From contig NW_020170386.1 in assembly GCF_000524195.1 (NCBI RefSeq), positions 169,363-233,362 on the forward strand: DNA of 64,000 bases, given 5' to 3'. The position numbers and the translations under genes were made by a program. Below the pieces are notes generated by a model, which saw nothing but the letters and a program-made list of their open reading frames with translations, did no database searches and was not told the DNA's origin. Shown one piece after another: positions 51,001 to 62,230 of this stretch; the first letter of the stretch is position 1; each line of letters begins with the position of its first letter. Origin of the DNA: Echinococcus granulosus. Lineage: Eukaryota; Platyhelminthes; Cestoda; Cyclophyllidea; Taeniidae.

Positions 51001-54000
51001 AGGCATCAGTGAATTTTTTCTCTGTATTAAAAATATACAACAGTATTTCCCTACCAACTACTCTTCTTGCCTTGCGAAGTAGTAAGCGTTTGTGGAAAGA
51101 AACAACTTTTTGCTCCTCACACCTAGAAGATTTGATCTCTGGCGTCTATGAGACGATTACGGCAGTGAAGCTGAGCAGTAGCGATAACCTCATCATGACC
51201 TCGCATAGTGATCAATGAATGGAATTTGATGAGCAAAGCATTAGCACGCTTCCTACCTATAATGTTTTATTACCTATTGGTTAAAGTGAAAAGAATTAAA
51301 TTCTGTCCAAATGCAGTACTAGTCGATACTGGAAGGGATACGCATTATTCTAACAAGACGGCGAAACCGTACTTGAAAGAGTGATTCCACTGGAACAACC
51401 TGCACAAATAAGGAAATAATCAGAACGGATTTCTGTTTGAAATCAGTTCCAACGGATTGACTTTTGAAGAGAGCATAATGACCGAAGATAGGATACTGAT
51501 TGCCAATCGGCATCTCAGAAGATTCACCTGCATGCATTCATTCCGTGTCGCGTATGTGATGTAATATTCTACCGACACCAGGGTAGGCAGTGAGTCACTC
51601 CAACACTGCTACCGCTATCCTCGGTATAAACGGTGTATGGAGAGACGGACCACGCCTTCCTAGGAGGTTGTTGCAATATAGCATTCTACCGGTTGTGGGC
51701 GTTTTTAAAGTCGCTCTGGCTCAATTGGTCATTTGGTACTTACACGAGGCCTTCCGTTCATGACTTTTATGCTTCGTGGTTTTATTGGGTATGCAATTAC
51801 CTTCGAGCCTTTTCAATATAGATTGGTATTTGGTGCATAGGGCATTCTCAGCCATTGCATACAGTAAGCGTCTTTAGTTCTTCATATTCGCAACTTGGAA
51901 ACAACAAATTTGCAAGTACACATGTCGAATGTTGTAAGTAGGGAAATGGAAATAATTACATAGATTCAAAAGTTGCTGGAGATGTTTTAGGCATGTTGAT
52001 TGTCGATACTTCTGGAAAGGATATTTTTCCCTTTAGTGCACCAACTAGGCTCAACATAGCCATCCTTTCAGTAGGCAACACGGTAGTTATTACAAGTTAA
52101 AACATCCGCTATGAATGAATTTACACCAAGGAAAGGTTAATGAACAATTTCTGGAACTACGGCAATTTCACAAGCATTATGGATATTTAATTCGTTCGAT
52201 TTTCGACAGGTAAAGTTGACATTATTTTTTTAAATTGTTCTTTTGTTTACCAAGTACGTAATCAAGTATTCGGGCTATGTTACACCACATACTAGGAAGA
52301 GAAAAAAAATTACAAGGGCATTCAGATGCTTAATTGAATTCCTCAGCAGAAGAGAAGATCACATCAAGAGGAACCGTGGCGATGAAACCGTCTCGTCAGT
52401 TTGGTGCGTCGGCTGCATGAGAACCATCTCGGCAGCGTGAGCGGCACTGGCCAGCCTGCCCCACGTGAACCACCGCCGAGGCGGCGTGCACGTGCGATTC
52501 AGGGAGCAGCGGCTGACTGACTCGACTGATAGTAATAAACCCGCCGTATGATCACCCGAGAGCAGTGAATGCTCACCAACTGCGTTTTTTGCGTCGCGAA
52601 CATTACACGATCGAGAAACATGTGAAATTACAACTGAAATCCACTCACTATTCAGATCGGGCCTGGACCATACGGAAATGCTACTATATTCACCATTAAC
52701 TCTTTCAGACTGCATGAAATCACTGTGCACGGAATTTGAAATGCGCAAACACACGCGATATTCTTAGTGGCTCATTCAGTCTCACCGGACACAATCAGTT
52801 TATTACGTTAATGGGATCGTTTTCGCTATCCAAGTTTTGAAGAAAGTACAAAGCTATTTTATTTACACGACAAACAACTATTAGCGCTTACCCACATATA
52901 ATACATGCCAATAGATTTGTTTCTAAGGTTTTCACACAATATTTACCAGTCTAGGGCGTAAGAGACTACAAAATAATCCAAAAATTTCATACAGAACTAC
53001 TTGTGGTTTCATTTAGATACAAAAGAAGTTTACGTTAAGAATTCGCACAAGCATACACATCCTAAGGATGTGAAAAATTCACATAAATGGTAGGCGTTGT
53101 AACATTATTCTCAAACCTTTAACGAAATATGACTTTAGTGATTTTTAAACTCAAAAACTCTGATTGACTTAACAACACGAATCTTTGAAATAAAAATACG
53201 ATTGTCTCCAACCACTTTGTAAAAAACAAAAACAAAAAAAATTGTCAAGATTTCAGCTGCACACTTACAATGACTATTAACTTCACACCAAATCCAGTAC
53301 TGATTATTTAAAACATTGCCTTTTACCGCATTCACATTTCGCCATTCTTGGAGAAGGATGTTTGAGACGCATATAATCTGGGGGTGCTTTATTCCTAGTC
53401 TCGATAGAGAAAGGAGGCTACAGTAACTCCCCGATTCCGAGCATTGTCACAATACTATAAGGAAAAACTTTGTTAATGTGGGTTTTTAAAATTTTCGTGT
53501 CCGTTATTGTTTCACTTGTACCGAATAAAGTCTAGGAATTGAATTATTAGGGAAAACGCCGAAATGTACACAATATTTTCTGATCAATCTGCTCTAATCC
53601 TTCAAATTCATGGCCTTTGCATACCCTTTGCTGGCAAGACAATTTTCGCCAATCACACTCACGACTAAGAGCAAAGAGGGAGCCTTCAAGGTTGTAGGCT
53701 GTGCATGTCACTCACTGCGCATTTTTCGTGCCAAGGAGCCGTTTCTTCTACCGACGTGCGCCATGTTTCCTCCCCCCCTCCCACACCCTGACAGACAGAT
53801 AAAGATTTTCATGCAATGCGCGCACAACGAGAGTGCTACCCTGTGGGGCCAAATGTATTTCCCGGGATGTGCAAGTCCATAAGCGCTGAGCACATGAGGT
53901 GCTCATTCTACCACTGAATTTCAACGATAGGTGTGAGTTCATCAGCAGAGGAGTGTCAAGGTAGGTTCATCAGACTTAAACAGCGCTCTCTGTTTAAGAT

Positions 54001-57000
54001 GTACCGAGGGATTTCGAACAACTCTGGGTTGAGGCTAGGCCAACAAGAAGGTGAGTCCGTATTTCTCATGCCCCTTGTCAAGGAATGTTTAACTAAGGCG
54101 AAATTAGTGAGTGCGGCCCAAAACAACAGGTAGAAGCATGCGAATTAACACAGTGAATCACCTTTCCCACGACTAAGACTGAGAAAGGTAATTCATTATT
54201 ATATGAGAAAAGAAAATTGGTGATTTTGCCGTTACAAGAAGTCATTGGTGTTTTTAGCAAAGTTTTTGCACAGACAATTTTTTCAGGGCGAAATCCAGAC
54301 AGGTTTAAACATACCCTCCAAAATAAGAACGCTGCCCTTTGTATCAGATCCATTATTTAAAAAGTTATCGCAAACTCTCTCTCCATTCTGTCACATTATT
54401 TTTACATAGCTTATTAGTTTGCATCAAGATGTACTGCTCATCAACAAGCTGTATAAGTATTCTTCCATAATGGTGGCGTAATGGGATCTGGACGAAAACT
54501 GTTGGAAAATTGTTGCCTCTTCTCAGCATATTAGGACACTTCTTGATGTACTTTTATGAAGTGTGTGCTGGACACGCGCTTCAAATACAAGCAGTCCTCA
54601 AGCTAACATTTTTGTGGAGCAACAAACAAAAGCCTACCGCCGGATGAGCAGATAGGGGAACCAATGAAGGACCCGTTCGCCATTGTGATCAAGTAACTCC
54701 AGACGGTCATCAGTGAGGCGGAGAAAGCAATCCATCTTCGAAAGACGCAGCTTTTCCCAATCTCCGCGCTGTTGAATTATTGCTGGTATAAGGTCCTCTA
54801 CCAAAAACAATGCAAATATGCTTTTTGTGCATTAACAACCTTCCTAATTAACATTATTAGAGGTCATCTGCAAAATTCTCAAATATGCAAAGGAATGATT
54901 GCTACAATAACTAAAGCATAAATTACTAAATCAAATATTGATTTAAATACTTCCACTTTTTTTCAAATTCTCATTTCGTACACCTTAAGAGCGGTATAAC
55001 TCTAAAAATTTCACTGCAGATATTGGTTTTGAGTACAATTATAATTAAATAATGGCGAATGGTTTTTTAAAGAACTGAGCCCTCTCACTCCTAAAGGAAG
55101 TATCAACTTTCACTTCTGGGACGACAGTTTGTAAAAGGTGTTGCCTCTGCGTGAGTCGTTGGGCCGACACTTGTCCACGCCGAGAGAGGATGACCCAGGA
55201 GTAATTAAATACTAATGGTTTGTGTTGGGGTGACTTAATGGTTCTTTAAGCGACTGCGCGTAAACTTTGTCCTGCCCTGTACTAATTTGATGATGCATCC
55301 ATTTTTTAAAAATCTGACTAAGAGGTAATTAACGCCGTTGGAGAATGACTAATTGGGCATGGTCTTGTTTATGTTAAATGTCCATCTTCGATTTATGAGT
55401 TAACGATCCTCAATAGCCTCTTCAAACACCTAATCACCTAGATAGAGTGGATGTTAGTCACTTAATATTTGACTCACGTGCAGAACATGGCTCATAAACC
55501 TCATTATCAATTGTGTCGATGTCAAGATCGTATCGATTATTGACGTTTGCGCTGGAATCGCCTCGAAGGGTATCCTGACTGTCCGATGGGCGCAGCGTAC
55601 CCACCAGAGAGTCTCGCGACTGCGTCAGCGGATTTTTGGCCGCCTTTTTCCTCTTCCCCAGGTTAGCTTTAATCATAGACATCCAAGTAGTGGCCTCTGT
55701 CTCACCTGACATTGCGAGGTAAAGTCGTTTATTTCCGAAAATCCCCGCTGGAACTAACTTCAGAGCAAAGTAGCCCACATCGTTGATTGAAACTGTCACC
55801 ACAGTGCATGACTTGTACTCGGAGAGGTTACAGAGCGCGGTGAAAGCCCGAGTAACTGGAGTCACTGACGAAAGCTGTGTGGGGTTGCTTGTGCTCGAAA
55901 TAGTTCCAGTAGCTGAGACTCCTGAAAAGATGCTCTTTATATCCTCCTCAGTTTGTCCAAATCCCAACGGGCGCGATTTTATGCATAAAAAGGTGTCCGT
56001 ATCATCTGTCAACAAGCGAACTTCACAGGGGACCCAATGATCCTGCGAAACAAACGTTAAATGAATGGGTTAATTTGTCGCTAATATACTTTGATCTATC
56101 CTGCGCGCTATAGCAACTGGTCAAGAGCAACACTTTTTAAGCATGGATTATGGAGAGGAAATATTCGCAGAATTATAAAATACCGACACTTTAAATTGGG
56201 TATCGCAAATAATGACCTGTTATAGATGACCAGATAAACATTAATCACGTTCAACATAAATTGGAGAAAGGTCAAAATTCACGGTTTGAACCCTAAGATA
56301 AGCATTTCATGATCGGAGTTGGGGGTTAAACATAAGCTGAATTTGCCATGAACACCTAGGCAATTACCAACTTTATGCATTAATAATGCACTGAACCATA
56401 ATGAAATAAGTTATTGAACCTTTATTTTAATGTGTGTATGTATGTAGATGAGAAATTAGTTGATTAAGATCATGCATGATTTCATATTTCAAAAGGCTGC
56501 AATCACAACCCAGTCATAGAAACGCGAAAAAGGATCTGATACGCGAAGAACCTTTCTTAGGTGTTAATGGTCACAGCATTTACCCACTGAAAAGTGTTAA
56601 AGCTCAAAGTTAGTTTAAAGATATCGAAATTCGAATGTTACTTCCACGAGACACTTGCAAAAAAAGCGGAAACAAATAAGCGGGTAAGAGTCGGAAGTTA
56701 ATTATCACAAAAGGAAGAATCGTCGGATTCATAAAAGTGAGTAGAAAAAAGGGAATTTAGCAAATTTTTACGAAGATTACATGAGAAGATGGCAAAGATT
56801 AACTAATGTAATCGCATATCTGTAAACAAAATCTAATCATAAAATGTGCACAAAATCGGGATCCGAACAAAAGTAGAATTTTAGAAAAACGGCTTTAGGT
56901 GGCTGCAAGCCATTAGAGGAATGATATTTGGATTGGTATGCGTAACTTATTCCCCTGCATAATTAAACAGAAACTTATCCCATTGTACAAAAAAAATTAT

Positions 57001-57200
57001 CAGGTTCGAAAGTCGGGACATGCAAAATTAAGGAGAGCTTCCTCTTTGGGAAATTTCACGGGTTACATAGGAACTACCAAAAACAGAATATAGCAGCGCG
57101 CGAAATACTCCATGGGTACAGATAACTTCAGTTGATAAAAATTCACCTTTGCGGCCTTAATGAAGTTGGCCTTCACACAGCAATGACTGACCGCATTCAT
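44678..57200 (-). CDS. DOK: Dok-family adaptor (PH + IRS-type PTB)
   Basis: A cytoplasmic scaffold that docks on phosphorylated receptors and recruits SH2/SH3 proteins. Exons: 57200-57147, 56042-55478, 54797-54638, 48169-47545, 46640-46157 and 45096-44678 (stop); all phases agree and give 768 residues. The PH domain is about 8-148: HWVPCEVRLLTDD, core strands CTVVTVSINDVGYFALKL, and the invariant C-terminal Trp at 138. The IRS-type PTB domain is about 215-306: WFPYLLIRRFG, then LRIDAGRRCSTGDGRFFF, matching the Dok/IRS core including the Arg pairs that bind phosphotyrosine. After it come a Gln-rich helix and a Ser/Pro-rich tail with YDNVP (508-512, a Grb2-type pYxN site), a PPAPPPP run near 553, YESEE, and a final coiled-coil-like segment. 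PH+PTB also occurs in IRS proteins; the Dok-like PTB core favours Dok. The first exon is the least certain. Confidence 0.9.
45097..46145 (-). other. Dok intron 5
   Basis: A 1 kb intron between the two tail exons. Nothing else is recognised. Confidence 0.65.
46146..46640 (-). other. DOK: Dok tail exon, with alternative stop
   Basis: The exon starts IAAQLKTNGQ after TCTGCCCAG. It holds YDNVP and the proline-rich SH3-type ligand PPAPPPP. It probably splices at CAAA|GTAGGT (46156/46157) to the last exon. If that donor is not used, a TGA three codons later (46146-46148) ends a shorter protein. Confidence 0.8.
46641..47544 (-). other. Dok intron 4
   Basis: A 0.9 kb AT-rich intron. The open frame could extend upstream of the chosen acceptor into 46641-46675, so an earlier acceptor cannot be excluded. 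Confidence 0.65.
47545..48169 (-). other. DOK: Dok exon with second half of the PTB domain
   Basis: After acceptor TGATTGCAG the exon completes the split Arg codon and reads FGAVGG, then IDAGRRCSTGDGRFFF, completing the PTB sheet. The C-terminal helix is AIVSQIRHLALEAKQRL, running into a Gln-rich coiled-coil-like stretch. A Gly/Ser/Pro-rich tail follows. The donor is GCT|GTAAGT. Confidence 0.93.
48170..54637 (-). other. Dok intron 3 (6.5 kb) splitting the PTB domain
   Basis: The longest intron in the window. It contains a CpG-rich island at about 52370-52600 with two CACGTG sites, and a GC-richer patch at 53.65-53.9 kb. Possible small exons, such as 48781-48834 on the plus strand, were considered but are not supported. 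Confidence 0.6.
52370..52600. promoter_or_regulatory. CpG-rich island with two E-boxes in Dok intron 3
   Basis: A CpG-dense block in an AT-rich intron. Palindromic CACGTG motifs lie at 52462-52467 and 52489-52494, 27 bp apart. It could be an internal promoter or enhancer. No transcript evidence is available and open frames here are probably compositional. Confidence 0.3.
54798..55477 (-). other. Dok intron 2
   Basis: A 0.68 kb AT-rich intron between the PH exon and the first PTB exon. Nothing else is seen. Confidence 0.7.
55478..56042 (-). other. DOK: Dok PH-domain exon
   Basis: This exon is 188 codons plus one base. It starts after TTTCGCAG with DHWVPCEV and ends at TCTGCAC|GTGAGT. After the PH domain it carries a basic run (GKRKKAAK), a Ser/Thr-rich stretch and YDLDIDTIDNEVYEP, whose tyrosines could be phosphorylation sites. 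Confidence 0.93.
56043..57146 (-). other. Dok intron 1
   Basis: A 1.1 kb intron, if the predicted first exon is correct. It is AT-rich with no other feature. Confidence 0.55.
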
Positions 57201-57209
57201 CACGACAAG
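57147..57209 (-). other. DOK: Dok first coding exon (predicted)
   Basis: A small exon predicted from phase and context. Acceptor GGTGTTGGTCAG, nine bases of leader, ATG at 57200, 18 codons ending VKANFIKAAK, donor AAAG|GTGAAT in phase 0. Joined to the next exon it reads FIKAAK-DHWVPCEVRL, as expected for the first two strands of a PH domain. The donor is only moderate. Confidence 0.6.
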
Positions 57210-58094
57210 CTGACCAACACCCACCGCACCATAAAGTGTAATTTAAAAAAAGGTGCCGGCTTGCTGCCAAGGTCGAAACTTCCAAATGGGATAGCAAAAC
57301 TAAATATTTATTGACAAAAATGTAGGGCGCCCAAAACTTAAAAACGCAAGATCTATTGCATTGAATTGGCTGCATGACTCATAAATCCCATCATCAGCAC
57401 ATGCAGTGGACCGCCACTAATAAATTTCATGGGTACGAAAGTGTTTTATTCCGCCTTACTGTTTTAACAAATTATACTTGTTTATTATGGCTTAATAATG
57501 TGTAAAAATCACTATAAAAGCATTTTGGCATAATTTACGGTGTTTTTGTTACTTATGCAAACCATTATTTGCTCTTCTGCTATTTTTCGCATAAATGCTT
57601 CTGATGATATAATCAAGCATTGGTGTGATTTACTGGGGCCTAATTTTCATCAAATATTTTTAGTACAGTTAAAGCTACAGCCTTCCAAACTCTTGTTTAA
57701 CTGTACTTTCAACCGCTCGGACCCTTTAGATCCTGCGGATTACACCTGTATTCTGTTATCTCCCTGGCCGTCTTTTGCGTAAACAATGGAGTGTACTCCA
57801 TGCTCCTACAGACCATCACAACTTCAGCAAAGGGAATCAAGTCGCTGCAAAGCACTAAGTTGAGTGGACTTACTTATTCGAAGCTTTTTGGGATGGAATG
57901 TAAGTCTAGGCAAATGTCGGTCAGCCTATGACCATTCATTTGTGGCCGGAACTTTAGCTTTGGAAGGTACTTATATCGCTGTATGAACAAATTCGGGTCG
58001 AGGTTGGCATGCGACTGCCCACGATTTGAATTTTAGCCCTTTTTTGTTTTGTCGAGCCATATCAACCCCCGGTTTTTTAAATTCGGCGCTGGAG
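57210..58094. promoter_or_regulatory. Divergent intergenic interval between Dok and MPDU1
   Basis: About 0.9 kb separates the predicted Dok start (minus) from the MPDU1 start (plus), so this interval probably holds both promoters. A plus-strand 80-codon frame at 57540-57782 is not supported as a gene. No core promoter element was placed with confidence. Confidence 0.4.
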
Positions 58095-58972
58095 ATGGAG
58101 GGCGTGGTTGTTGGAGTGTTGTCGTTTCTGATGCCCGAAGACTGTGTTACCAAATACGTGAAGGATAATGATTTTTTAAACGGTACCTGTTATTCGTCCT
58201 TTTAACTTTGTAGTTGATTGCTTTAAAATGCTCGTTAGTAAGTGTTTGGGCTATGGAATTGTTGCGGGCGCAACACTAGGTACTTCTCTCTTTCTAACCT
58301 GAGTCTTTTCAGTAAAATTACCTCAAATTATAAAAGTTTTGAAAACAGGTAGTGCCAAGGGACTCAGCATACCGGCAGGACTTTTGGAACTCTTATGTTA
58401 TACGGCAACAAGTTCTTATTCCTTTTATCGTAAATTCCCTTTCAGGTATACTCCATTTCATATTTGATTATTTTAGTACTTATGGGGATGCAACATTCCT
58501 GCTGGTACAATCAGCAATAATTAGTTTTCTGACTATCTCTTGGGAAATATCGTATCTCTACGGGATAACTTTTCTCAGCAGTTACGTTTGCTTTGTTGCA
58601 TACACTCTGTCGCCTGCGGTCGAACTCTCTTTGCTTACTTTAATGCAGGCGGCAAATACCCCGGTTATTCTATTTTCTCGAGTAACATATTCAGCAATGT
58701 TTCACCTAACGATGTATCTTTAGGGGCTACAAATTTACGCAAATTTTCGGAATGGTAGCACTGGTCAACTCTCAGCGATCTCCGTTTGGCTGATGGCTGC
58801 TGGTTCGCTTGCTCGTATTTTCACGTCGATTCAAGAGACTGGTGATATGCTTGTCATTTTGAACTTCGTTGTTAGTTCTTTTGTCAACATCGTTCTCTCA
58901 GCTCAGATCATCTACTATTGGAACTGTCCTCTTCCAGAAAAAAAAATGGCAGAAAATAAGAAGACTATCTAG
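58095..58972 (+). CDS. MPDU1: Mannose-P-dolichol utilization defect 1 protein (Lec35)
   Basis: A multi-pass ER protein of the PQ-loop family, needed for use of mannose-P-dolichol and glucose-P-dolichol in N-glycan, GPI and C-mannose synthesis. Exons: 58095-58182, 58214-58279, 58313-58445, 58477-58681 and 58724-58972; 246 residues, close to human MPDU1 (247). The start gives MEGVVVGVLSFLMPEDC, matching the family's 'LLPEKC' region. Next come CLGYGIVAGATLVKLPQ with the PQ motif at 55-56 and GSAKGLS. Residues 178-205 form the most conserved block (GQLSAISVW, then GSLARIFTSIQETGD). The C-terminus is KKTI, a KKXX ER-retrieval signal. Introns are 31, 33, 31 and 42 bp; without removing them the frame breaks. 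Confidence 0.97.
58183..58723 (+). other. MPDU1: Four ultra-short introns in MPDU1
   Basis: Introns are 58183-58213 (31 bp), 58280-58312 (33 bp), 58446-58476 (31 bp) and 58682-58723 (42 bp). All start GTA and end in AG. Removal restores conserved family residues at each join (N-V-D, L-V-K, F-S-T and R-G-L), so the boundaries are well supported. Confidence 0.95.
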
Positions 58973-60675
58973 GGTAACGGTTGTTTCTTCCCCTCTAACC
59001 AGTTCTTGTATTTTGTGGCTGAATTTTTTTGTGTACATTTCTTCAATCATGCTTCACTTCCTGCTATTCGGGCAAAAACCTGGATTAAGGGAGGTTTCTA
59101 GGTGCTTGTGCTTAATTAATGGGTTCCGATTATATTGTTTGCTAGTGGATCGTGCGCTTTCCTTTGTGTCCACGCCTTTGGTCCCCTACTTTCGGAACTT
59201 CATCTTAAACTCAAATTGATCTCACGTTTTCCTGAGTTTTTGGTGTTTGTCAAAGTGCTTCTTTGGTGTCTATGCACAGAGACAGTAAAATATGTGCAGC
59301 CACGGATGGGATGCCTTGTGTCGGCTCTAGTTAGCCATTTGCTGCACTTCCGGCACCTTGATTCGTGGTTCGTCTTGGTCCGCCTTTTCTCGAACGCCTT
59401 TGTTTGCTGTCGTAGGCAAGTGCCACAAATAATGGTTACTGTTATCGTTAGTCAGTACGGTGGGCATCGATGTGTCGATGGCCGTTCTGCTTTAGATCTT
59501 CGTTCACTCGTGGTTGGGTGTGCGAAAGCTGCCCTAAGCTGAAGAATGCCTTTTGGTTTAAATCAAATACCAATGCTTTTTTCACTTCGGTGGTCTATAA
59601 ACAGTAGATGGGAAAAGTGTCGGAGACCTTTGCTTCCAGTGCTCCACTTCCCCACATTTATTTAAAAAGAAGGCGTCACTTCTAATGGGGACTGGGGGTA
59701 TATGTATAGCAATAAAAAGATTATTTGAATCTAGCATGGCAGGTGGGTCATTTTCACTACCACCACATTGGTCCACGGACAAGGAATCTTTTCTCTGCTT
59801 TCAAATGCGCCTTCATCTCGGCTAGTTCCGCGATATCGCATTAAGTGTGCATTTCTTCGGCTACTTAAGTGAACAACGGCAAGTCGTTCATCAATCATTA
59901 GGGCTGCCATTATCGGAGTCTAAGGATCTTGAGTAATGGCGGCCAATGCCCTGAGGGTGGACCAAGTACCAGAGCGGTACACATCATATTCAGCCTCTCC
60001 CTCGAATTCCTTCCTTTCAACTCCCTTCTTGGGTCGCATCTATGTGCGTGCGCGCGTGTGTTTGCCTCAAAAGTGCCTACAAATCTCGTAATTACTTATT
60101 CGCCATCCGCCGCCGTTGCTGATGGTATCTCCCTTTTGGCATTCTCAAGACGCGTGTTTATTGCAATCGCAAGAAGGCATTGCGAATCCATTGGTGCTAT
60201 CTCTCCCTTCTAATCGATTATGGTAATAGGACTATGGCTTCCAAAGCAAATAAAAGACGTTTATTACAAGTATCTGATTTGAGTAGAATTAGTAGCTATT
60301 CTCCTCTGAATGTATTTTTCAGCCATTTATTCAATTAAGTGTTATGGACAAGTGGAACTTCTGTATGCTTATTCTTGGGATTGGAGTGGAAACGCTCCCA
60401 AAAACCCGTGTCATTGTCTCAGTTTTATCTAAAGCATTACCATCCGTCGTGGATAAGGTTCTAATCCCTATAATTTAGTCAATTTGTCACCTATTAATTC
60501 AAATGTGAGTGGATTAGTCAGAATGGGATGAACATATTTTATTCACCTTGAATTGCGAGTAGTAAGCATTTCCAGTTTTGTCTCATCTACAAAGTCCTGG
60601 AAAAGACTAAACATCAAGCAAAAGTACCCACCGCTAATGTGAATGAATCGATGGCCAAAAACCTAACCTTGGTGC
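58973..60675 (+). other. MPDU1 3' flank
   Basis: T-rich DNA after the MPDU1 stop. AATAAA at 59711-59716 could be a poly(A) signal, but it is about 740 bp from the stop and may be chance. Overlapping frames at 58869-59219, 59135-59542 and 59929-60213 have no recognisable content. Confidence 0.35.
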
Positions 60676-60820
60676 GTGTATTTTGGTAGTGGGCTGGGCA
60701 GTGTTGTTTCATTCTCGTCAAACAACGTTCGCAGGAGCCTTGGATTTCGATATCAAAGGAAATATTTCTCAAATGAATACTTTCCGTTTTTTATTAATTT
60801 GAGGTTTTTTATCAGGGGGG

Positions 60821-60984
60821 AACCTGATTTGCACGTTGGGCAACTGGATGGGGGGAGAGGAGTGGCGAAACGCATTGTTGCCCCCAAACAAAAGGCGATC
60901 AAACAGGCGGAACACAGCTTCCAAATTGAGGATCACCACAGCTGCAAATGTTGCACTTTTCGTGTGCCGAACGTGCCTTCTTAA
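60821..60984 (+). CDS. Possible terminal exon, unidentified
   Basis: A long pyrimidine tract and TTTTTTATCAG acceptor precede a plus-strand frame containing DLHVGQLDGGRGVAKRIVA and ending VPNVPS-stop, with coding-like codon choice. The minus strand also has an open frame here (VVILNLEAVFRLFDRLLFGG), so the strand is not settled. I recognise neither product. Confidence 0.2.
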
Positions 60985-61477
60985 GTAATGCACCGATGCT
61001 TTTCTCTGTCTGCCTCGTATTCCTCCAGTAGTTTTTAAATCAAATCACCCTTCCTGGCAGCTAGCGATCTTTTTAAATTATTTTTTCCGCAAGCAACTTC
61101 TGTATTATTAAGAAAATTTCCCTCAATCTACACTTTTCAAACTTGTGTTTCAAATGTGAGTAGATCCATTCCAAAAACACGCTCATAAAAGTGCCAACCT
61201 AACTTATGAGTGGTAGAGCAGCAAAAGCACAATTGAGCATCCCCCATCAATCAGTATCGACACGGTTACTTCAGTAGCTGGTGGTGGAATCTTTACCTCA
61301 ATTGAACTCGAGGCGACTAAGAGAACGAAACCATGTACATAAACACATTCATGGTGTCTTGCCTCCGAAGTTTATCATCACGCCAAAGACATTCCAGTAG
61401 GAATATCTTTAAAGAGTATATTTAGCCAAAAACAGGACTTTTATACAAGTCAAAGGGAATTTATAAATTACCGAAGC

Positions 61478-61740
61478 AGATGATGGTGTTTTCTCCCGCC
61501 TGTGTACTCGCATCCAGATTCCTTAGTTGAAAAATGTTTGCATCTCGACCAGCATCTGGAAGTTGAACGCTTCCAACATTTTTTTGTAGGCGATTTTTCC
61601 AGGCTATATTTTTGGGCATTTGAAGCACTTTACGAAAGACATTTGTAGGCAAACAAATTTGTCCTAGTGTAGTTTTACACATAATCCTATTCGCGTGAAA
61701 TTTGAAAGTTGGGTGGGAGGCCAACGGGGGAGACAAGCAT
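61478..61740 (-). CDS. Possible minus-strand exon, unidentified
   Basis: An open frame ends at a donor-like CTTCG|GTAATT and contains GSVQLPDAGRDANIFQLRNL, which looks protein-like. An acceptor near AACTACACTAG (about 61667-61677) would trim it. No family is recognised and no partner exons were found. Confidence 0.2.
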
Positions 61741-61813
61741 GGTCCACACAACAGCTAAGGACGTGGTAAACGTGGTCCCTGTTATTTTTAGACTTTAAAT
61801 TCCATAAATTTAA

Positions 61814-62230
61814 ATGTTAGAGTCCGCAATCCCTTCTCAAAGTGATTCAAGTATCCCGCCTTCTAAATTTATTCTTTTAAATCAGTGCAAATCCTGTGTC
61901 CACTTTCCTAGTGATAAGGACTTTGGCAGTGGTGAAATTTCGTTAGTATTTCTTGTTGTTAACCAAGTAATGTCGTCTTTTTTCACAAGTTTTATGAAAA
62001 CACCCATTACTCACTGTTTAATCTGCAAGACATTAGGATGCATTAACAATACCCGCCCAACAGACATGAACACAAAAGTACGACAACTTTGCATCACATT
62101 AGGACTGACGCATGGAAAAGAGAAATGGACGTTAACGTTAGGCATAAATGGCTTACGTAATTTACTGTTAAACTACAGAGGTGTTTGTGAAGAAGGACTG
62201 TACACATCCCTCTTATTTAGACGGGAGTAG
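61814..62230 (+). CDS. 138-codon open frame, hypothetical
   Basis: The longest uninterrupted frame in the right-hand 5 kb. It contains CKSC and HCLICKTLGC, so two cysteine pairs could bind a metal, but spacing fits no family I know. There is no upstream partner and AT-rich codons are common. It may be a chance frame. Confidence 0.2.
   Translation: MLESAIPSQSDSSIPPSKFILLNQCKSCVHFPSDKDFGSGEISLVFLVVNQVMSSFFTSFMKTPITHCLICKTLGCINNTRPTDMNTKVRQLCITLGLTHGKEKWTLTLGINGLRNLLLNYRGVCEEGLYTSLLFRRE

Noticed and set aside
52359..52754. 131-codon minus-strand frame over the CpG island
   Set aside because: No splice partners, no domain, and the length is explained by high GC.
53041..53080. Near-perfect 8-bp inverted repeat around CACATCCTAAGGATGTG
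   Set aside because: Too short and isolated in an intron to assign a function.
57540..57782. Plus-strand 80-codon frame with HWCDLLGPNF and DPADY, considered as a nucleoside diphosphate kinase fragment
   Set aside because: Only two short resemblances, no active-site motif, and it sits in the Dok/MPDU1 upstream interval; chance is more likely.
59135..59542. 135-codon plus-strand frame after MPDU1
   Set aside because: Cys/Leu/Val-rich from T- and G-rich DNA, non-ATG start, no recognisable motif; likely a compositional frame.
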